Positions 9,090-17,389 of a DNA stretch of 64,000 nucleotides are shown here, piece after piece (the first letter of the stretch is position 1; each line of letters begins with the position of its first letter). A program made the translations under genes and the position numbers. The notes under the pieces are model-generated. The model searched no databases. It was given only the letters and a program-made list of their open reading frames with translations, and was not told where the DNA came from. The stretch is from Betaproteobacteria bacterium (lineage in GTDB: Bacteria; Pseudomonadota; Gammaproteobacteria; Burkholderiales; SHXO01), in the NCBI GenBank assembly GCA_025356655.1, contig JANXRW010000126.1:1-64000 (forward strand), given 5' to 3'.

Positions 9090-9127
9090 AGGGACGAGGG
9101 TCGAGGCGCAAACCCGGAGGCTGGACG

Positions 9128-9886
9128 ATGGCGCGAAAGAGGCAGGAGGAGGACCACGACAACCACGAGCGCTGGCTGGTGTCCTACGCCGACTTCGTGA
9201 CGCTGCTCTTCGCCTTCTTCGTGGTGATGTACTCGCTGTCCCAGGTCAACGAGGGCAAATACCGGGTGCTCTCCGATGCCCTGCTGCAGGCCTTCAAGCC
9301 CGACGCACCCGCGAGTACGCCCAAGGTCGTTTCCTCGGTGCCCGGGGCGCACTCCCGGGGCGCCCTCGTGCCTTCAGGGATCGTGCCGCAGTTGGCCATC
9401 CGCCACGGCGACGAGGTCGTGCGGGAGCGCGCGCGCCTGCCCCTGAATCAAATCGCCGTCATGCTCAATGACGCGCTGGGCAGCCAAATCGAGTCGGGAA
9501 AAGTGCGCATCACGCAGACCGTCCGTGGCATCACGGTGGACATAAATGCTAGCGCGTTGTTCAATTCCGCGGAGGCCCTCCTGCACCCAGAGGCGAACAA
9601 GATATTGGGGAGCGTGGCCGAGGTGCTCTCTGCCGTGGAGAACGAGGTCGAGGTGGAGGGGCATACGGACAATGAGCCCATCAGCACCGCGCAGTTCCCA
9701 TCTAACTGGGAACTCTCCGGTGCGCGGGCGAGCAGCGTCGTGCGTCTGTTCATTGAGCGTGGCATTGCCCCGGCGCGACTCACCGCGGTGGGCTACGCCG
9801 ACACCCGCCCGCAGGAAGCCAATAACAGCCCGGAGAGTCGCGGGCGTAACCGCCGCGTGACCGTCCTGCTGCGCCCTGAACCATGA
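9128..9886 (+). CDS. motD: Flagellar motor stator protein MotD (MotB/OmpA family)
   Basis: The 252-residue stator B subunit has a short basic N-terminus, one membrane helix (SYADFVTLLFAFFVVMYSLS) containing the essential ion-carrying Asp, and a plug region. The C-terminal OmpA-like peptidoglycan-binding domain shows VEGHTDNEPI and a late SRGRNRRVTV. It follows motC after 38 bp. Its stop overlaps the ATG of the next small gene (ATGA), so expression of that gene may be coupled to motD. Confidence 0.93.
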   Translation: MARKRQEEDHDNHERWLVSYADFVTLLFAFFVVMYSLSQVNEGKYRVLSDALLQAFKPDAPASTPKVVSSVPGAHSRGALVPSGIVPQLAIRHGDEVVRERARLPLNQIAVMLNDALGSQIESGKVRITQTVRGITVDINASALFNSAEALLHPEANKILGSVAEVLSAVENEVEVEGHTDNEPISTAQFPSNWELSGARASSVVRLFIERGIAPARLTAVGYADTRPQEANNSPESRGRNRRVTVLLRPEP

Positions 9887-10263
9887 GCCTGCGCGCCGCA
9901 CGGTGGCGGGAACTTGCGCGGTGCATCGCAGTTGCTGCTGCCTTGCTCTCGTGCCTACTGCCCACGACGGGTCGCCTGGCCATTGCCGCTGGCCCGGGGG
10001 CCGGGGAACTATGCGAGGCTCCGGAGACGCCTGGGTCCCAGCGCCGGCAGGGGCTACCTTCCTCCGAGGGGGGTGCGCTCGCGCCTTGCCTGTATTGTGT
10101 TGCTGCGCCCGCCGGGTTCATGCTCCCGGCGGCACCCGTCGTCGTCCTGCCGCAGCGGCTGCCTTTAATTACCCGCCCCCTGCTCGCGCAGCGTGCCCAG
10201 GGTAGCGCGCAGCGCCACGGGTGTCGGGCGCGTGCACCGCCCGTCGGGGGTCCTTCAGCCTGA
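9883..10263 (+). CDS. Small secreted protein, probable DUF2946 family
   Basis: The 126-residue product has an N-terminal hydrophobic segment (about residues 10-36) and then GELCEAP, a central CLYC pair and a C-terminal RARAPP. This order of elements (signal, Cys, CxxC, C-terminal R-x-P-P) resembles the DUF2946 family, which is often found beside copper or TonB-receptor genes and is functionally uncharacterised. The start overlaps motD by 4 bp. Downstream lie a Cys-cluster outer-membrane barrel and, convergently, a TlpA thioredoxin, which supports a role in a metal or redox module. Similarity is by pattern only. Confidence 0.55.
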   Translation: MSLRAARWRELARCIAVAAALLSCLLPTTGRLAIAAGPGAGELCEAPETPGSQRRQGLPSSEGGALAPCLYCVAAPAGFMLPAAPVVVLPQRLPLITRPLLAQRAQGSAQRHGCRARAPPVGGPSA

Positions 10264-10347
10264 TCCAGACCGGCAGCCTCGCGCTGCCGCCTTCGGGTTC
10301 TGCGCCTTGATCCGGGCCCGCGCAGGATCTCCTCTTGGAAAGCCGCC

Positions 10348-11358
10348 ATGAAGAACACCCGTTTTATCCTGCGGGGCGTCCTCGTCGCCCTCGCTGCCGC
10401 CCTCCCCGGCGTCGCTAATGCCTGCGCCAGTTGTGGCTGCACGCTGACGTCCGACTGGGAGAGCTTGGGCATTTCCACCCGTCCAGGCATGAAAGTGGAC
10501 CTGCGCTACGATTACTTGAACCAGAACCAATTGCGCAGCGGTTCGGGGACGATCTCGCCCATGGCCGCAGCAGCAGTCGTCAACCCTGGGGGCAATGCCC
10601 AGGAGGTGGAGCGCTTCACGCGCAACCAGTACTTCACCCTGGGATTGGACTACAACTTCAGTCCCAACTGGGGAATCAACCTGGTGGTGCCCTACCTGGC
10701 GCGCACTCATGACACCCTGGGAACGGCCTCCGACGGCGTCGCGGCCGGCGCTGGGGGAGGGCAGTACAAGTCCAGCCTCAGCGCCCCGGGCGATGTGAAA
10801 CTCCTGGGTCGCTACCAGGGCCTCAATGCGGCGCATGATCTGGGTCTGATCCTGGGCGTGAAGCTCCCCACGGGTAGCCACCAGCGCAGCGGCGAATCCA
10901 CCGATTCCACGGCTCCGGGCTCCGTGCCCATCGACCGCGGGCTGCAGCCAGGCTCCGGCACCACCGACCTCATTCTCGGCGCCTTCCACGTGGAGGCTAT
11001 CAATCAGGATTGGGATGGTTTCCAGCAGGTGCTGGTGCAGGCGGCGCTTGATGCGAGCGACGACTACAAGCCCGGAGTGGGGGTCAATCTGAGTCTCGGG
11101 CTGCGCTACCAGGGCTTCGAGGGATTCGCCCCGCAACTGCAGGTGAACGCCCGGCACGCCCAGCGGGACTCCGGCGCCCAGGCGGATACGGTAAGCACGG
11201 GCGGGACGCTGGTCTACCTCAGCCCCGGCGTCGTGGTTCCCCTGGGCGACCGGGCGTCGGTCTACGGCTTCCTGCAACTCCCGGTCTACCAGTATGTGAA
11301 CGGGGTGCAGCTCGCACCCCGGATCACACTGTCCCTGGGGCTGCGTTACAGCTTTTGA
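10348..11358 (+). CDS. Outer-membrane beta-barrel protein with N-terminal Cys cluster
   Basis: The 336-residue protein has a signal peptide ending near GVANA. The mature N-terminus then begins CASCGCTL, followed by a barrel-like sequence of alternating strands (VDLRYDYLNQNQ, YFTLGLDYNFSPNWGINLVVPYL, DVKLLGRYQG). It ends LSLGLRYSF with the C-terminal aromatic typical of outer-membrane proteins. Related proteins are annotated simply as transporter. The three closely spaced cysteines suggest metal binding or a redox role. It overlaps the 3' end of the convergent TlpA gene by 13 bp. A 7-bp inverted repeat (10270-10288) lies upstream without a T-run. Confidence 0.7.
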   Translation: MKNTRFILRGVLVALAAALPGVANACASCGCTLTSDWESLGISTRPGMKVDLRYDYLNQNQLRSGSGTISPMAAAAVVNPGGNAQEVERFTRNQYFTLGLDYNFSPNWGINLVVPYLARTHDTLGTASDGVAAGAGGGQYKSSLSAPGDVKLLGRYQGLNAAHDLGLILGVKLPTGSHQRSGESTDSTAPGSVPIDRGLQPGSGTTDLILGAFHVEAINQDWDGFQQVLVQAALDASDDYKPGVGVNLSLGLRYQGFEGFAPQLQVNARHAQRDSGAQADTVSTGGTLVYLSPGVVVPLGDRASVYGFLQLPVYQYVNGVQLAPRITLSLGLRYSF

Positions 11359-11948
11359 GGGGAGTGCGAGGGGGCGGCGGGGGCGACCGGGCCGCTCTGG
11401 AGCAGGGGGCTCACCCACCGTTCCAGCCAGGGCAGGTCCACACGTGGGTCCTTTTGCGTGCCGTCGACGCGTAGGACCCCGCGACGATCGATGACAAAGG
11501 TCATGGGCATGCGCCAGATGCGGCCGTAACCGCGGTAGCGAGCCTCGGCCGCCAGCACGGCGGTGAAGCTGAAGCGGCTCATCACCTCGCGCACCCGGGC
11601 AGCATCCGCGGGTTCGTCCATGCTGATGGCGATGAGTCGCAGTCCCTGCGCCTGGTGCGCTTGGAAGTAGGCTTCCAGGGCTGGCATCTCCTGGCGGCAG
11701 GGCGCGCACCAAGTGGCCCAAAAGTTAACGATGACCACGTTGCCGAGTTCCTGGGCCAGGTCGAACTCGGCGCCGTCTAAGGTGCGTGCTGAGAGCGCGG
11801 GCGCGCCCTGGCCCACGCGGGCCGCCTGGGCGTTACCGAGTGGCAGGAGGCACAGTAAAAGCAACAGCGCTTGGGCGAGCAGAAGTCGATCGGGGCTTGC
11901 GGACCGTTTGGCGGGCGTCCCGACGCCGTTCGGGTGCGCCAGGGGCAT
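11346..11948 (-). CDS. TlpA-family periplasmic thioredoxin-like protein
   Basis: The 200-residue protein has an N-terminal hydrophobic signal/anchor (LLLAQALLLLLCLLPLGNAQA) and then a TlpA/ResA-type thioredoxin fold. The active site lies in VNFWATWCAPCRQEMP, and a later RMPMTFVIDRRG contains the cis-Pro segment. Such proteins reduce periplasmic disulfides in cytochrome c or metalloprotein maturation. It lies 17 bp after flgN on the same strand, so it may be read from the sigma-28 flgM promoter. It is convergent with the Cys-cluster barrel, a plausible substrate; that pairing is inference. Confidence 0.88.
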   Translation of the reverse strand: MPLAHPNGVGTPAKRSASPDRLLLAQALLLLLCLLPLGNAQAARVGQGAPALSARTLDGAEFDLAQELGNVVIVNFWATWCAPCRQEMPALEAYFQAHQAQGLRLIAISMDEPADAARVREVMSRFSFTAVLAAEARYRGYGRIWRMPMTFVIDRRGVLRVDGTQKDPRVDLPWLERWVSPLLQSGPVAPAAPSHSPQKL

Positions 11949-11965
11949 GGTTGCTGCCGCTCCCG

Positions 11966-12403
11966 CTAGGCGCTGCCTAGCACCCGGCGCGAGAGTCCCG
12001 CCTCTCCGGGTTGGCCATCAGGTCCGTAGGTGTGGGCGCGGGGAACCGCACGCAGGGCCCAAAGCGCACCGCGCACGTGTTGCAAGCGCAGGGCGATCAG
12101 TTTGCCATTACTCTCGTTCAGCCGCTTGGCACCGCTCGCGCGTTCGCGCAGGGTGGACCATAGCGACTGGGCCTCGCCGCTTGCTGCCTCGGACCAGGAT
12201 CGCACTCGGGCGACCTCCAGTCGGGCCACGTCCTGGGCGAGGCTGTATTTCATGGCTGTGAGGCGGGCAAGCCCCTCCACATCATCGCGGACCAGACAAT
12301 CCTGCTCGTGCTCGAGCAGGGTCCCGAAGCGCTGCAGTACTTCGCACTCCGTGCGAAGCCCGTCAATGAGCGCTTGCGACCCGTCGCCGGTGACGTTGCT
12401 CAT
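11966..12403 (-). CDS. flgN: Flagellar export chaperone FlgN
   Basis: The 145-residue helical protein fits the FlgN family. FlgN is the cytosolic chaperone that delivers the hook-filament junction proteins FlgK and FlgL to the export gate. Sequence support is modest (heptad-like helices such as LLEHEQDCLVRDDVEGLARL and the NESNGKLIALRL segment). Position is decisive: it directly follows flgM with a 4-bp overlap, and flgK/flgL are encoded at 22439-25701. Confidence 0.85.
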   Translation of the reverse strand: MSNVTGDGSQALIDGLRTECEVLQRFGTLLEHEQDCLVRDDVEGLARLTAMKYSLAQDVARLEVARVRSWSEAASGEAQSLWSTLRERASGAKRLNESNGKLIALRLQHVRGALWALRAVPRAHTYGPDGQPGEAGLSRRVLGSA

Positions 12404-12720
12404 GGCGCGGGTGAGGCGGACCTGGGGCTCAGCAAGTGGGCGCGCACTGTCTCTAACAGCTTGTCGGCGACCGCATCCGAGCTCACATTGAAGCGCCCTT
12501 CGCTGATGGCTCGCTTGATTGCGTCCACGCGGGCGCCATCCACCACGCTCACGTCATTGAGCACCTTCTCCAGTTGCTGCAACTGGGTTGCCAGCGGCGT
12601 AATCTGCACCGTCGGGCTTCCACTCGCTGGAGCAGGGCTCGGCGCGGGCGCCGGCCCAGCTTTGGGGCCGGATATCCCCGGGCTCAGCCCGGTCTTGATC
12701 GAACCACCGTTGACTTTCAA
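12400..12720 (-). CDS. flgM: Anti-sigma-28 factor FlgM
   Basis: The 106-residue anti-sigma factor binds FliA until the hook is complete and is then exported. A disordered Pro/Ala-rich N-terminal half with an MKVNGG-like start precedes the helical C-terminal binding region. That region shows RVDAIKRAISEGRFNVSSDAVADKLLE, the typical FlgM signature. A near-perfect sigma-28 promoter lies about 90 bp upstream, giving the known feedback loop with fliA. It is followed by flgN with a 4-bp overlap. Confidence 0.94.
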   Translation of the reverse strand: MKVNGGSIKTGLSPGISGPKAGPAPAPSPAPASGSPTVQITPLATQLQQLEKVLNDVSVVDGARVDAIKRAISEGRFNVSSDAVADKLLETVRAHLLSPRSASPAP

Positions 12721-12806
12721 AGCATTTCCTCGCGGCTAAGTGTCCATGAGTAACGCATGCGGGCGTCCCGCCCTGACAGCGCACTCAACGTAACATGATA
12801 CGCAAG

Positions 12807-12833
12807 ATATCGACAAGCAGACCTAAAACTTTA
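12807..12833 (-). promoter_or_regulatory. Sigma-28 (FliA) promoter of flgMN
   Basis: On the minus strand the -35 box is TAAAGTTT (12833-12826), an exact match to consensus. An 11-base spacer follows, then GTCGATAT (12814-12807), six of eight matching GCCGATAA. It points at flgM, whose ATG is at 12720. Confidence 0.85.
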
Positions 12834-12888
12834 GCGCGCCCTACCCCGATGGCAAGTCGTCCCGGGGCGCTGGGAGGTCGACCCTGCG

Positions 12889-13638
12889 TTAGCGCGCTTC
12901 CACCACGCCCGGGCTCACCACCCGAGTGCGCAAGGTCTTGCCGGCGGCAGTGCGCACATTGAGGTCCTCGCCCATGGCGGCGTCCCCTAGCGCCTTCGCC
13001 TCGGTGCTGATGGAGAAGTCGGCGCCGCCGGCGCGCAGCACCACGGACTGTCCTCGGGTGACCAGGAAGGGCGCGCGCAGCAGGTGGCGCCGCAGCGCAA
13101 CACCGGCGGCGATGGGGATGCGCGTCACCTTGCCCGAGACGTCGGTACCAAAGAGCACATCGTCCGGCAACTCCGTGAGGTCCCAGTCGCGCAAAACCAC
13201 GTCCGCGGCGGTGAGGGTCTCGCCTCGGCCCAGCGCGCGGGCAGTCGTGGGCACCTCCGCGAAAGCTCGAACGGCGAGGTTTACATTGACACTCCAGGCC
13301 GAGGGTCGCGTGCAGCGCACCGACACGTTGGCTCGGCGCCACAGGCGCTCACCGCTGGGCAGGGAGGCGCTGAGTGGGTCGGCGCAGGTGCGCGTGATGG
13401 CGGCGATCGGGGAGGCGAGGGACACCTCCAGGCGCTGGCCTGGCGGGTGCGCCGCGCCCCGTGCGAAGGCGAGCGCGACACGTTCGATCTCTGCGGGCGG
13501 CACGGCCTGCGCCCAGGCGCGCTCGGGCGCTACTGCCGCGAGCGGCCCGAGGATCGCGCAGGCGCACAAGAAGAAGGAGGCCCGCGCGCGCGGGTGCGCT
13601 GGCCCGCATGGGCGAGCAGAGGAAACCAAGCGCATCAT
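12889..13638 (-). CDS. flgA: Flagellar P-ring assembly chaperone FlgA
   Basis: The 249-residue periplasmic protein assists polymerisation of FlgI into the P ring. It has a signal peptide (ASFFLCACAILGPLAAVAPERAWAQ) and an SAF-like domain. The conserved C-terminal part includes LGRGETLTAADVVLRDWDL, a LRRHLLRAPFLVTRGQSVVL segment and the ending VVSPGVVEAR. Two consecutive ATG codons (13638 and 13635) follow a GGAG; either may be used. The longer frame to 13749 is unlikely. It lies upstream of flgMN on the same strand, separated by the flgM promoter. Confidence 0.92.
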   Translation of the reverse strand: MMRLVSSARPCGPAHPRARASFFLCACAILGPLAAVAPERAWAQAVPPAEIERVALAFARGAAHPPGQRLEVSLASPIAAITRTCADPLSASLPSGERLWRRANVSVRCTRPSAWSVNVNLAVRAFAEVPTTARALGRGETLTAADVVLRDWDLTELPDDVLFGTDVSGKVTRIPIAAGVALRRHLLRAPFLVTRGQSVVLRAGGADFSISTEAKALGDAAMGEDLNVRTAAGKTLRTRVVSPGVVEAR

Positions 13639-13679
13639 GGCTCCAGTGTAACCCAGGGTCCCCGAGCGTCCAAAAAAGC

Positions 13680-13707
13680 TAAAGTCCGGGCTGCGCGAGG
13701 CCGATGT
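13680..13707 (+). promoter_or_regulatory. Possible sigma-28 promoter of the GGDEF gene
   Basis: TAAAGTCC (13680-13687), a 12-bp spacer, then GCCGATGT (13700-13707). Six of eight bases match in each box, and the spacer is one base longer than consensus. It points to the diguanylate cyclase and would rule out an ATG at 13704, inside the -10, as that gene's start. Confidence 0.5.
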
Positions 13708-13778
13708 CCACAGGGAGGCCCCGGTGCAGCGTCTGCGCGGGGTCGACACTCGTCATTTTGGAAAGGCCGGTTGGTCCC

Positions 13779-15524
13779 ATGGCTGAGGTTTCAAGCACAC
13801 CCATCACGATTGCACGCGAGACGCTAAAACAGCTCGCGGCGCGTCGCATTGCCCCCACCCCAGATAACTTCCGTCGTTTCTACCAAGAAATCTCCGGGGA
13901 AGCCGGGGGGGCTGAGGACGTGGAGTCCGAACTTGGGCGCGTCCTGCGCGAGGTGCAGACGGCCTATCCCGGACTGGGTCCGCTCTCCGGGCTGGCACGC
14001 GCCTTTGCCGATCGCAATTGGGGCCGCTTCGGCACCAGTCTGGCATCGCTCGCGCAGAGCGGTGGGCAGGTGGCGAGCACGCGGGTGGATTGGGGTCCGT
14101 TGCTGCGCTCACTGGTGGGTCAATTCGAACCGCGGCAGACGGCCACGGCCGTCGCCCGAAAGAAAGAGGGTCTGGAGCGGTTGCTGGCCCGCTACGGCCA
14201 GACCGATGCGCTGCCCGAGAAACTGCACTCGCTGTTGCGCGCTTGGCAGGAATTGCCCGCTACCGCCGGGCCGGTGGAAACCGATGCGCTCCTGCCCAGC
14301 GGCGCCGAGGTCCGCGAGCCGGAGTCGTTCCGCCAGGTTCGTGACCTCTTGTCGCAGTCGTTGGAATTCGGGCTGGTAGGGCGCTTAGAGCGCTTCCCCG
14401 AACTGCAAGCCGAAGTGCAGGAACTCGCCCGTGCGGTGCGCGCTGCCCGCAGCCAGGACGCGTGGATTCGCGTCACCGCACAGATGAAGGACCTGTGGTT
14501 TCGTCTGGAAGTCCGGGCCGATACCGATTCCGCATTGCTCGACGGCCTTCTGCGGCTGTTGGGCGAGCTCGTCAACAACATCGGCGAACTGGTGGACGAC
14601 GATGCCTGGATCAGCGGCCAACTCGATGTGATCCGCGGGCTGGTCAACTCCACGCCCAGCCTCGAGCGCATTAATGCCGCGGAGCGCAGCTTCCGCGACG
14701 TCGTCTATCGTCAAAGCCTGATCAAACAGAGCCTGCGCGAGGCAAAGACCACGCTGAAAGACCTGCTCGGGCTGTTCGTCACTCGGTTAGGCGACATGAC
14801 GGGCAGCACAGCGGATTTCCAGGCCAAGCTCACGGTGCACACCGAGCGTATCGCCGCGACCGACGACATGACCACGTTGAAGCGACTGGTGGAGGGTCTC
14901 CTCGATGACACCCGCAGCTTGCAGACGGACCTGGTGCGCACCGGCGACGAGATCATCCAGGCGCAGCATAAAGCGGAGGAGGCCGAACTCCGTATCACCC
15001 AACTGGAGAAGGAACTCGTACAAGCGAGTGAGCAGGTGCGGGAAGATCCGCTCACCGGCGTACTGAACCGCCGCGGCCTGGAGGAGGCCATGTCCCGGGA
15101 ATTCGCACGCTGCGAGCGCCACGGGGTGCCCCTAACGCTGGGGGTGCTGGACATCGACAATTTCAAGCGCCTAAATGACACCTACGGCCATCAGGCCGGC
15201 GACGAGGCGCTCATCCATCTCACCGGTTTGGTGAAAAAGATGCTGCGCCCAACGGACACCGTCGCCCGCTATGGCGGCGAGGAGTTCGTCGTGCTCTTTA
15301 GCGAGACCTCGCTCGAACCAGCCACCGAGGTCATGCTGCGCCTGCAGCGCGACATGACCAAGCGCTTCTTTCTGCACAACAACGAGCGTCTGCTGATTAC
15401 CTTCAGCGCCGGGGTTGCCGAGCGGGCCACCGGTGAGAGTCCCGACGCGCTCATCTCGCGCGCCGACAAGGCGATGTACCAGGCCAAGCAGCAGGGTAAG
15501 AACCGGGTGGTGGCCGCCGCCTGA
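13779..15524 (+). CDS. Diguanylate cyclase (GGDEF domain)
   Basis: The 581-residue protein has a long helical N-terminal region (about 1-400, starting ITIARETLKQLAARRIAPTP) that I do not recognise as a named sensor. A coiled coil follows (about 400-430), then a C-terminal GGDEF domain. The active site reads GGEEF (in VARYGGEEFVVLFSE). An RxxD inhibitory site (RPTD) stands five residues before it, so product inhibition is expected. No membrane segment is seen. It should make c-di-GMP in the cytoplasm. ATG 13779 is preferred over 13704 because of the upstream sigma-28-like promoter. Lying between flgA and flgB, it probably links motility to c-di-GMP. Confidence 0.9.
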   Translation: MAEVSSTPITIARETLKQLAARRIAPTPDNFRRFYQEISGEAGGAEDVESELGRVLREVQTAYPGLGPLSGLARAFADRNWGRFGTSLASLAQSGGQVASTRVDWGPLLRSLVGQFEPRQTATAVARKKEGLERLLARYGQTDALPEKLHSLLRAWQELPATAGPVETDALLPSGAEVREPESFRQVRDLLSQSLEFGLVGRLERFPELQAEVQELARAVRAARSQDAWIRVTAQMKDLWFRLEVRADTDSALLDGLLRLLGELVNNIGELVDDDAWISGQLDVIRGLVNSTPSLERINAAERSFRDVVYRQSLIKQSLREAKTTLKDLLGLFVTRLGDMTGSTADFQAKLTVHTERIAATDDMTTLKRLVEGLLDDTRSLQTDLVRTGDEIIQAQHKAEEAELRITQLEKELVQASEQVREDPLTGVLNRRGLEEAMSREFARCERHGVPLTLGVLDIDNFKRLNDTYGHQAGDEALIHLTGLVKKMLRPTDTVARYGGEEFVVLFSETSLEPATEVMLRLQRDMTKRFFLHNNERLLITFSAGVAERATGESPDALISRADKAMYQAKQQGKNRVVAAA

Positions 15525-15832
15525 CCCAGGCGGATAGGCCTACCTGGGCTCGCCCCCGAAACGGCGCGGGCACGCACCGCGTGCGTCCCCTATTGCCACC
15601 TCTTCCTGTCCAGGACCACGATCGCGGTTTAGGCCCCGCGCAAGGCCGCAGCTCGGCCTCGCGCGGCAGCCACCGAGCCCCCCCGGCAATCCTTGCCGGG
15701 ACCGGCAGAAAGGCCCTGCCGGGGGCGTCCGATGGGATCGTAGATTATTGATATAACAATAATAAAGTTGTTCGGCGATCGATGGCATGGAGTTTGCACA
15801 TACAGGGTCGAGTCCCTTGATGGATACATGCC
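15525..15832. other. Intergenic region before flgB with paired hairpins and AT-rich stretch
   Basis: This 308-bp gap has two adjacent perfect inverted repeats, CCCGGCAA/TTGCCGGG (15682-15700) and CCGGCAG/CTGCCGG (15702-15722). They could also pair as one larger structure. They are followed by a strikingly AT-rich stretch at about 15740-15772 in an otherwise GC-rich sequence. The AT-rich part is the likely flgB promoter/activator region, probably FlhDC-dependent, but no exact box could be assigned. No coding sequence seen. Confidence 0.5.
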
Positions 15833-16231
15833 GTGACCACTGCACTGGATCGATATTTTGCACCCGCCGTCGCCGCGCTGGATCTGCGCTCCGCGCGCGG
15901 CCAGGCCCTGGCCTCCAACGTGGCCAACGCCGATACGCCGGGCTACAAGGCGCGCGATTTTGATTTCAGCGCGAGCCTCGGGCGAGCCCTGGCGCGCGGG
16001 ACACCCCTGCAGCCGGTACGCACCGACGCGGCCCACCTGCTTCCCGCCAGCGCGGCCTCCAGCACGCCGCCGCTGCTCTATCGCGTTCCCGTGCAGCCCA
16101 GTATCGACGGCAACACGGTGGAATTGGATTCCGAACTCGCCGCCTTTTCTGACAACTCGCTACGCTTTGAAGCGGATCTGACCTTCCTCAATGGCCAGAT
16201 GCGTTTGATGAGCAGCGCGGTCACTGGTTAA
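15833..16231 (+). CDS. flgB: Flagellar proximal rod protein FlgB
   Basis: The 132-residue protein is a proximal rod subunit. The typical [20 protein letters not shown] then [11 protein letters not shown] is present, and the C-terminal helix with [16 protein letters not shown] closes the coiled-coil rod fold. The start is GTG 15833; an ATG five bases upstream runs at once into a stop. It heads the flgBCDEFGHIJKL operon. Confidence 0.96.
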   Translation: MTTALDRYFAPAVAALDLRSARGQALASNVANADTPGYKARDFDFSASLGRALARGTPLQPVRTDAAHLLPASAASSTPPLLYRVPVQPSIDGNTVELDSELAAFSDNSLRFEADLTFLNGQMRLMSSAVTG

Positions 16232-16236
16232 TCGCC

Positions 16237-16644
16237 ATGTCACTGACCTCCATCTTCGACATCGCCTCGTCTGCGCTATCCGCCCAGTCCCAGCGCCTGA
16301 ACGTAGTCGCGAGCAACCTGGCCAACGTGGACAGCGCGGTCACCTCCGGGGGTACGCCCTACAAGGCCCGGCAGGTGGTGTTCAACGCCGTCGCGCTATC
16401 GGCCGATGGGAGCGAGGTGGGCGTTCGGGTGAACCGAGTCATCGAGGATCCCGCGCCGCCGCGTCTGGTCTACGATCCCCGGCACCCGCTCGCTGACGCC
16501 AAGGGCTACGTGACCATGCCCAACGTGAACGTCGTCGAGGAGATGACGAACATGATCTCGGCCTCGCGCGCCTACCAGATCAACCTCGACTTGATGAACA
16601 CGGCCAAGACGCTGATGGTCCGCACCCTTTCCCTGGGCCAATAA
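16237..16644 (+). CDS. flgC: Flagellar proximal rod protein FlgC
   Basis: The 135-residue rod protein has the N-terminal motif [21 protein letters not shown] and [10 protein letters not shown]. Its C-terminal [20 protein letters not shown] is diagnostic of FlgC. Length is standard. It starts 6 bp after flgB. Confidence 0.97.
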   Translation: MSLTSIFDIASSALSAQSQRLNVVASNLANVDSAVTSGGTPYKARQVVFNAVALSADGSEVGVRVNRVIEDPAPPRLVYDPRHPLADAKGYVTMPNVNVVEEMTNMISASRAYQINLDLMNTAKTLMVRTLSLGQ

Positions 16645-16673
16645 GCCTAGCCCCCCGCCTCCGGAGCCCCTCC

Positions 16674-17348
16674 ATGTCCGTTATCCCCAGCCTGAACGCG
16701 ACCGCGCAGACGCAAACGTTGCCCGCGTCGAGCACGAGCAAGAGCGCCGCCAATGACCCGACGGCGTTGCAGAACCAATTCCTGAAACTGCTCACCACGC
16801 AGTTGAACAATCAGGACCCGCTGAACCCCATGGACAATTCTCAGGTCACCTCGCAACTGGCGCAGATCAGCACCGTCACCGGCGTGGGGCAACTCAATGC
16901 CTCCTTCAGCGCGCTGCAGAGCTCGCTCCTGTCCTCGCAGATGCTCCAGGGCGCGTCGCTCATCGGGCAGCACGTGCTGGTACCCGGCCAAAGCCTCTCT
17001 CTCGCCAAAGGCTCCGCCGTGGGCGGGGTTTCCCTTGCCGGCGCAGCCGATAGCGTCACGGTCAGCATCACCGACGCGGCGGGCCGGCCCATGCGCACCC
17101 TGGACCTCGGGGCGGCCAAGGCGGGCGGCACGGTGAGCTTCGGTTGGGACGGTAAGGATTCGAGCGGGCGGGCGCTGCCCGATGCTCAGTACACCTTCAG
17201 CGTCAAGGCGCAGCTGGGCACTACGGCGGTCAGTGCCACTGCGCTCAATACGCAGCAGGTGATGGCAGTCACGCCGGGGACCAACGGCGTGGGCTTGGAC
17301 ACGGGCACGCAGACCTACGGGTTGGCCGACGTGAAGGAAATTTTGTAG
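16674..17348 (+). CDS. flgD: Flagellar hook cap/scaffold protein FlgD
   Basis: The 224-residue hook assembly scaffold has the N-terminal NQFLKLLTTQLNNQDPLNPM followed by SQVTSQLAQISTVTGV, and a C-terminal Ig-like region with a FSWDGKDSSG-like stretch (FGWDGKDSSGRALPD). FlgD caps the growing hook and is later replaced by FlgK. Genomic position between flgC and flgE fits. Confidence 0.96.
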   Translation: MSVIPSLNATAQTQTLPASSTSKSAANDPTALQNQFLKLLTTQLNNQDPLNPMDNSQVTSQLAQISTVTGVGQLNASFSALQSSLLSSQMLQGASLIGQHVLVPGQSLSLAKGSAVGGVSLAGAADSVTVSITDAAGRPMRTLDLGAAKAGGTVSFGWDGKDSSGRALPDAQYTFSVKAQLGTTAVSATALNTQQVMAVTPGTNGVGLDTGTQTYGLADVKEIL

Positions 17349-17389
17349 GCAATGTGGTTTAGGCATCCTGTTTCAAGGAGATCGACAAG

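Noticed and set aside
10270..10288. CGGCAGC/GCTGCCG inverted repeat as a terminator before the barrel gene
   Set aside because: No T-run follows and the genes on both sides read in the same direction; it may simply be chance in GC-rich DNA.
10255..11721. 488-codon minus-strand open frame
   Set aside because: It lies opposite the barrel gene and runs into tlpA, has low-complexity His/Arg/Gly-rich content and no recognisable family; typical shadow frame of GC-rich DNA.
13640..13675. TTGGAC-N17-TACACT as the flgA promoter
   Set aside because: The -10 would place the start of transcription at the flgA ATG itself, and the -35 matches poorly.
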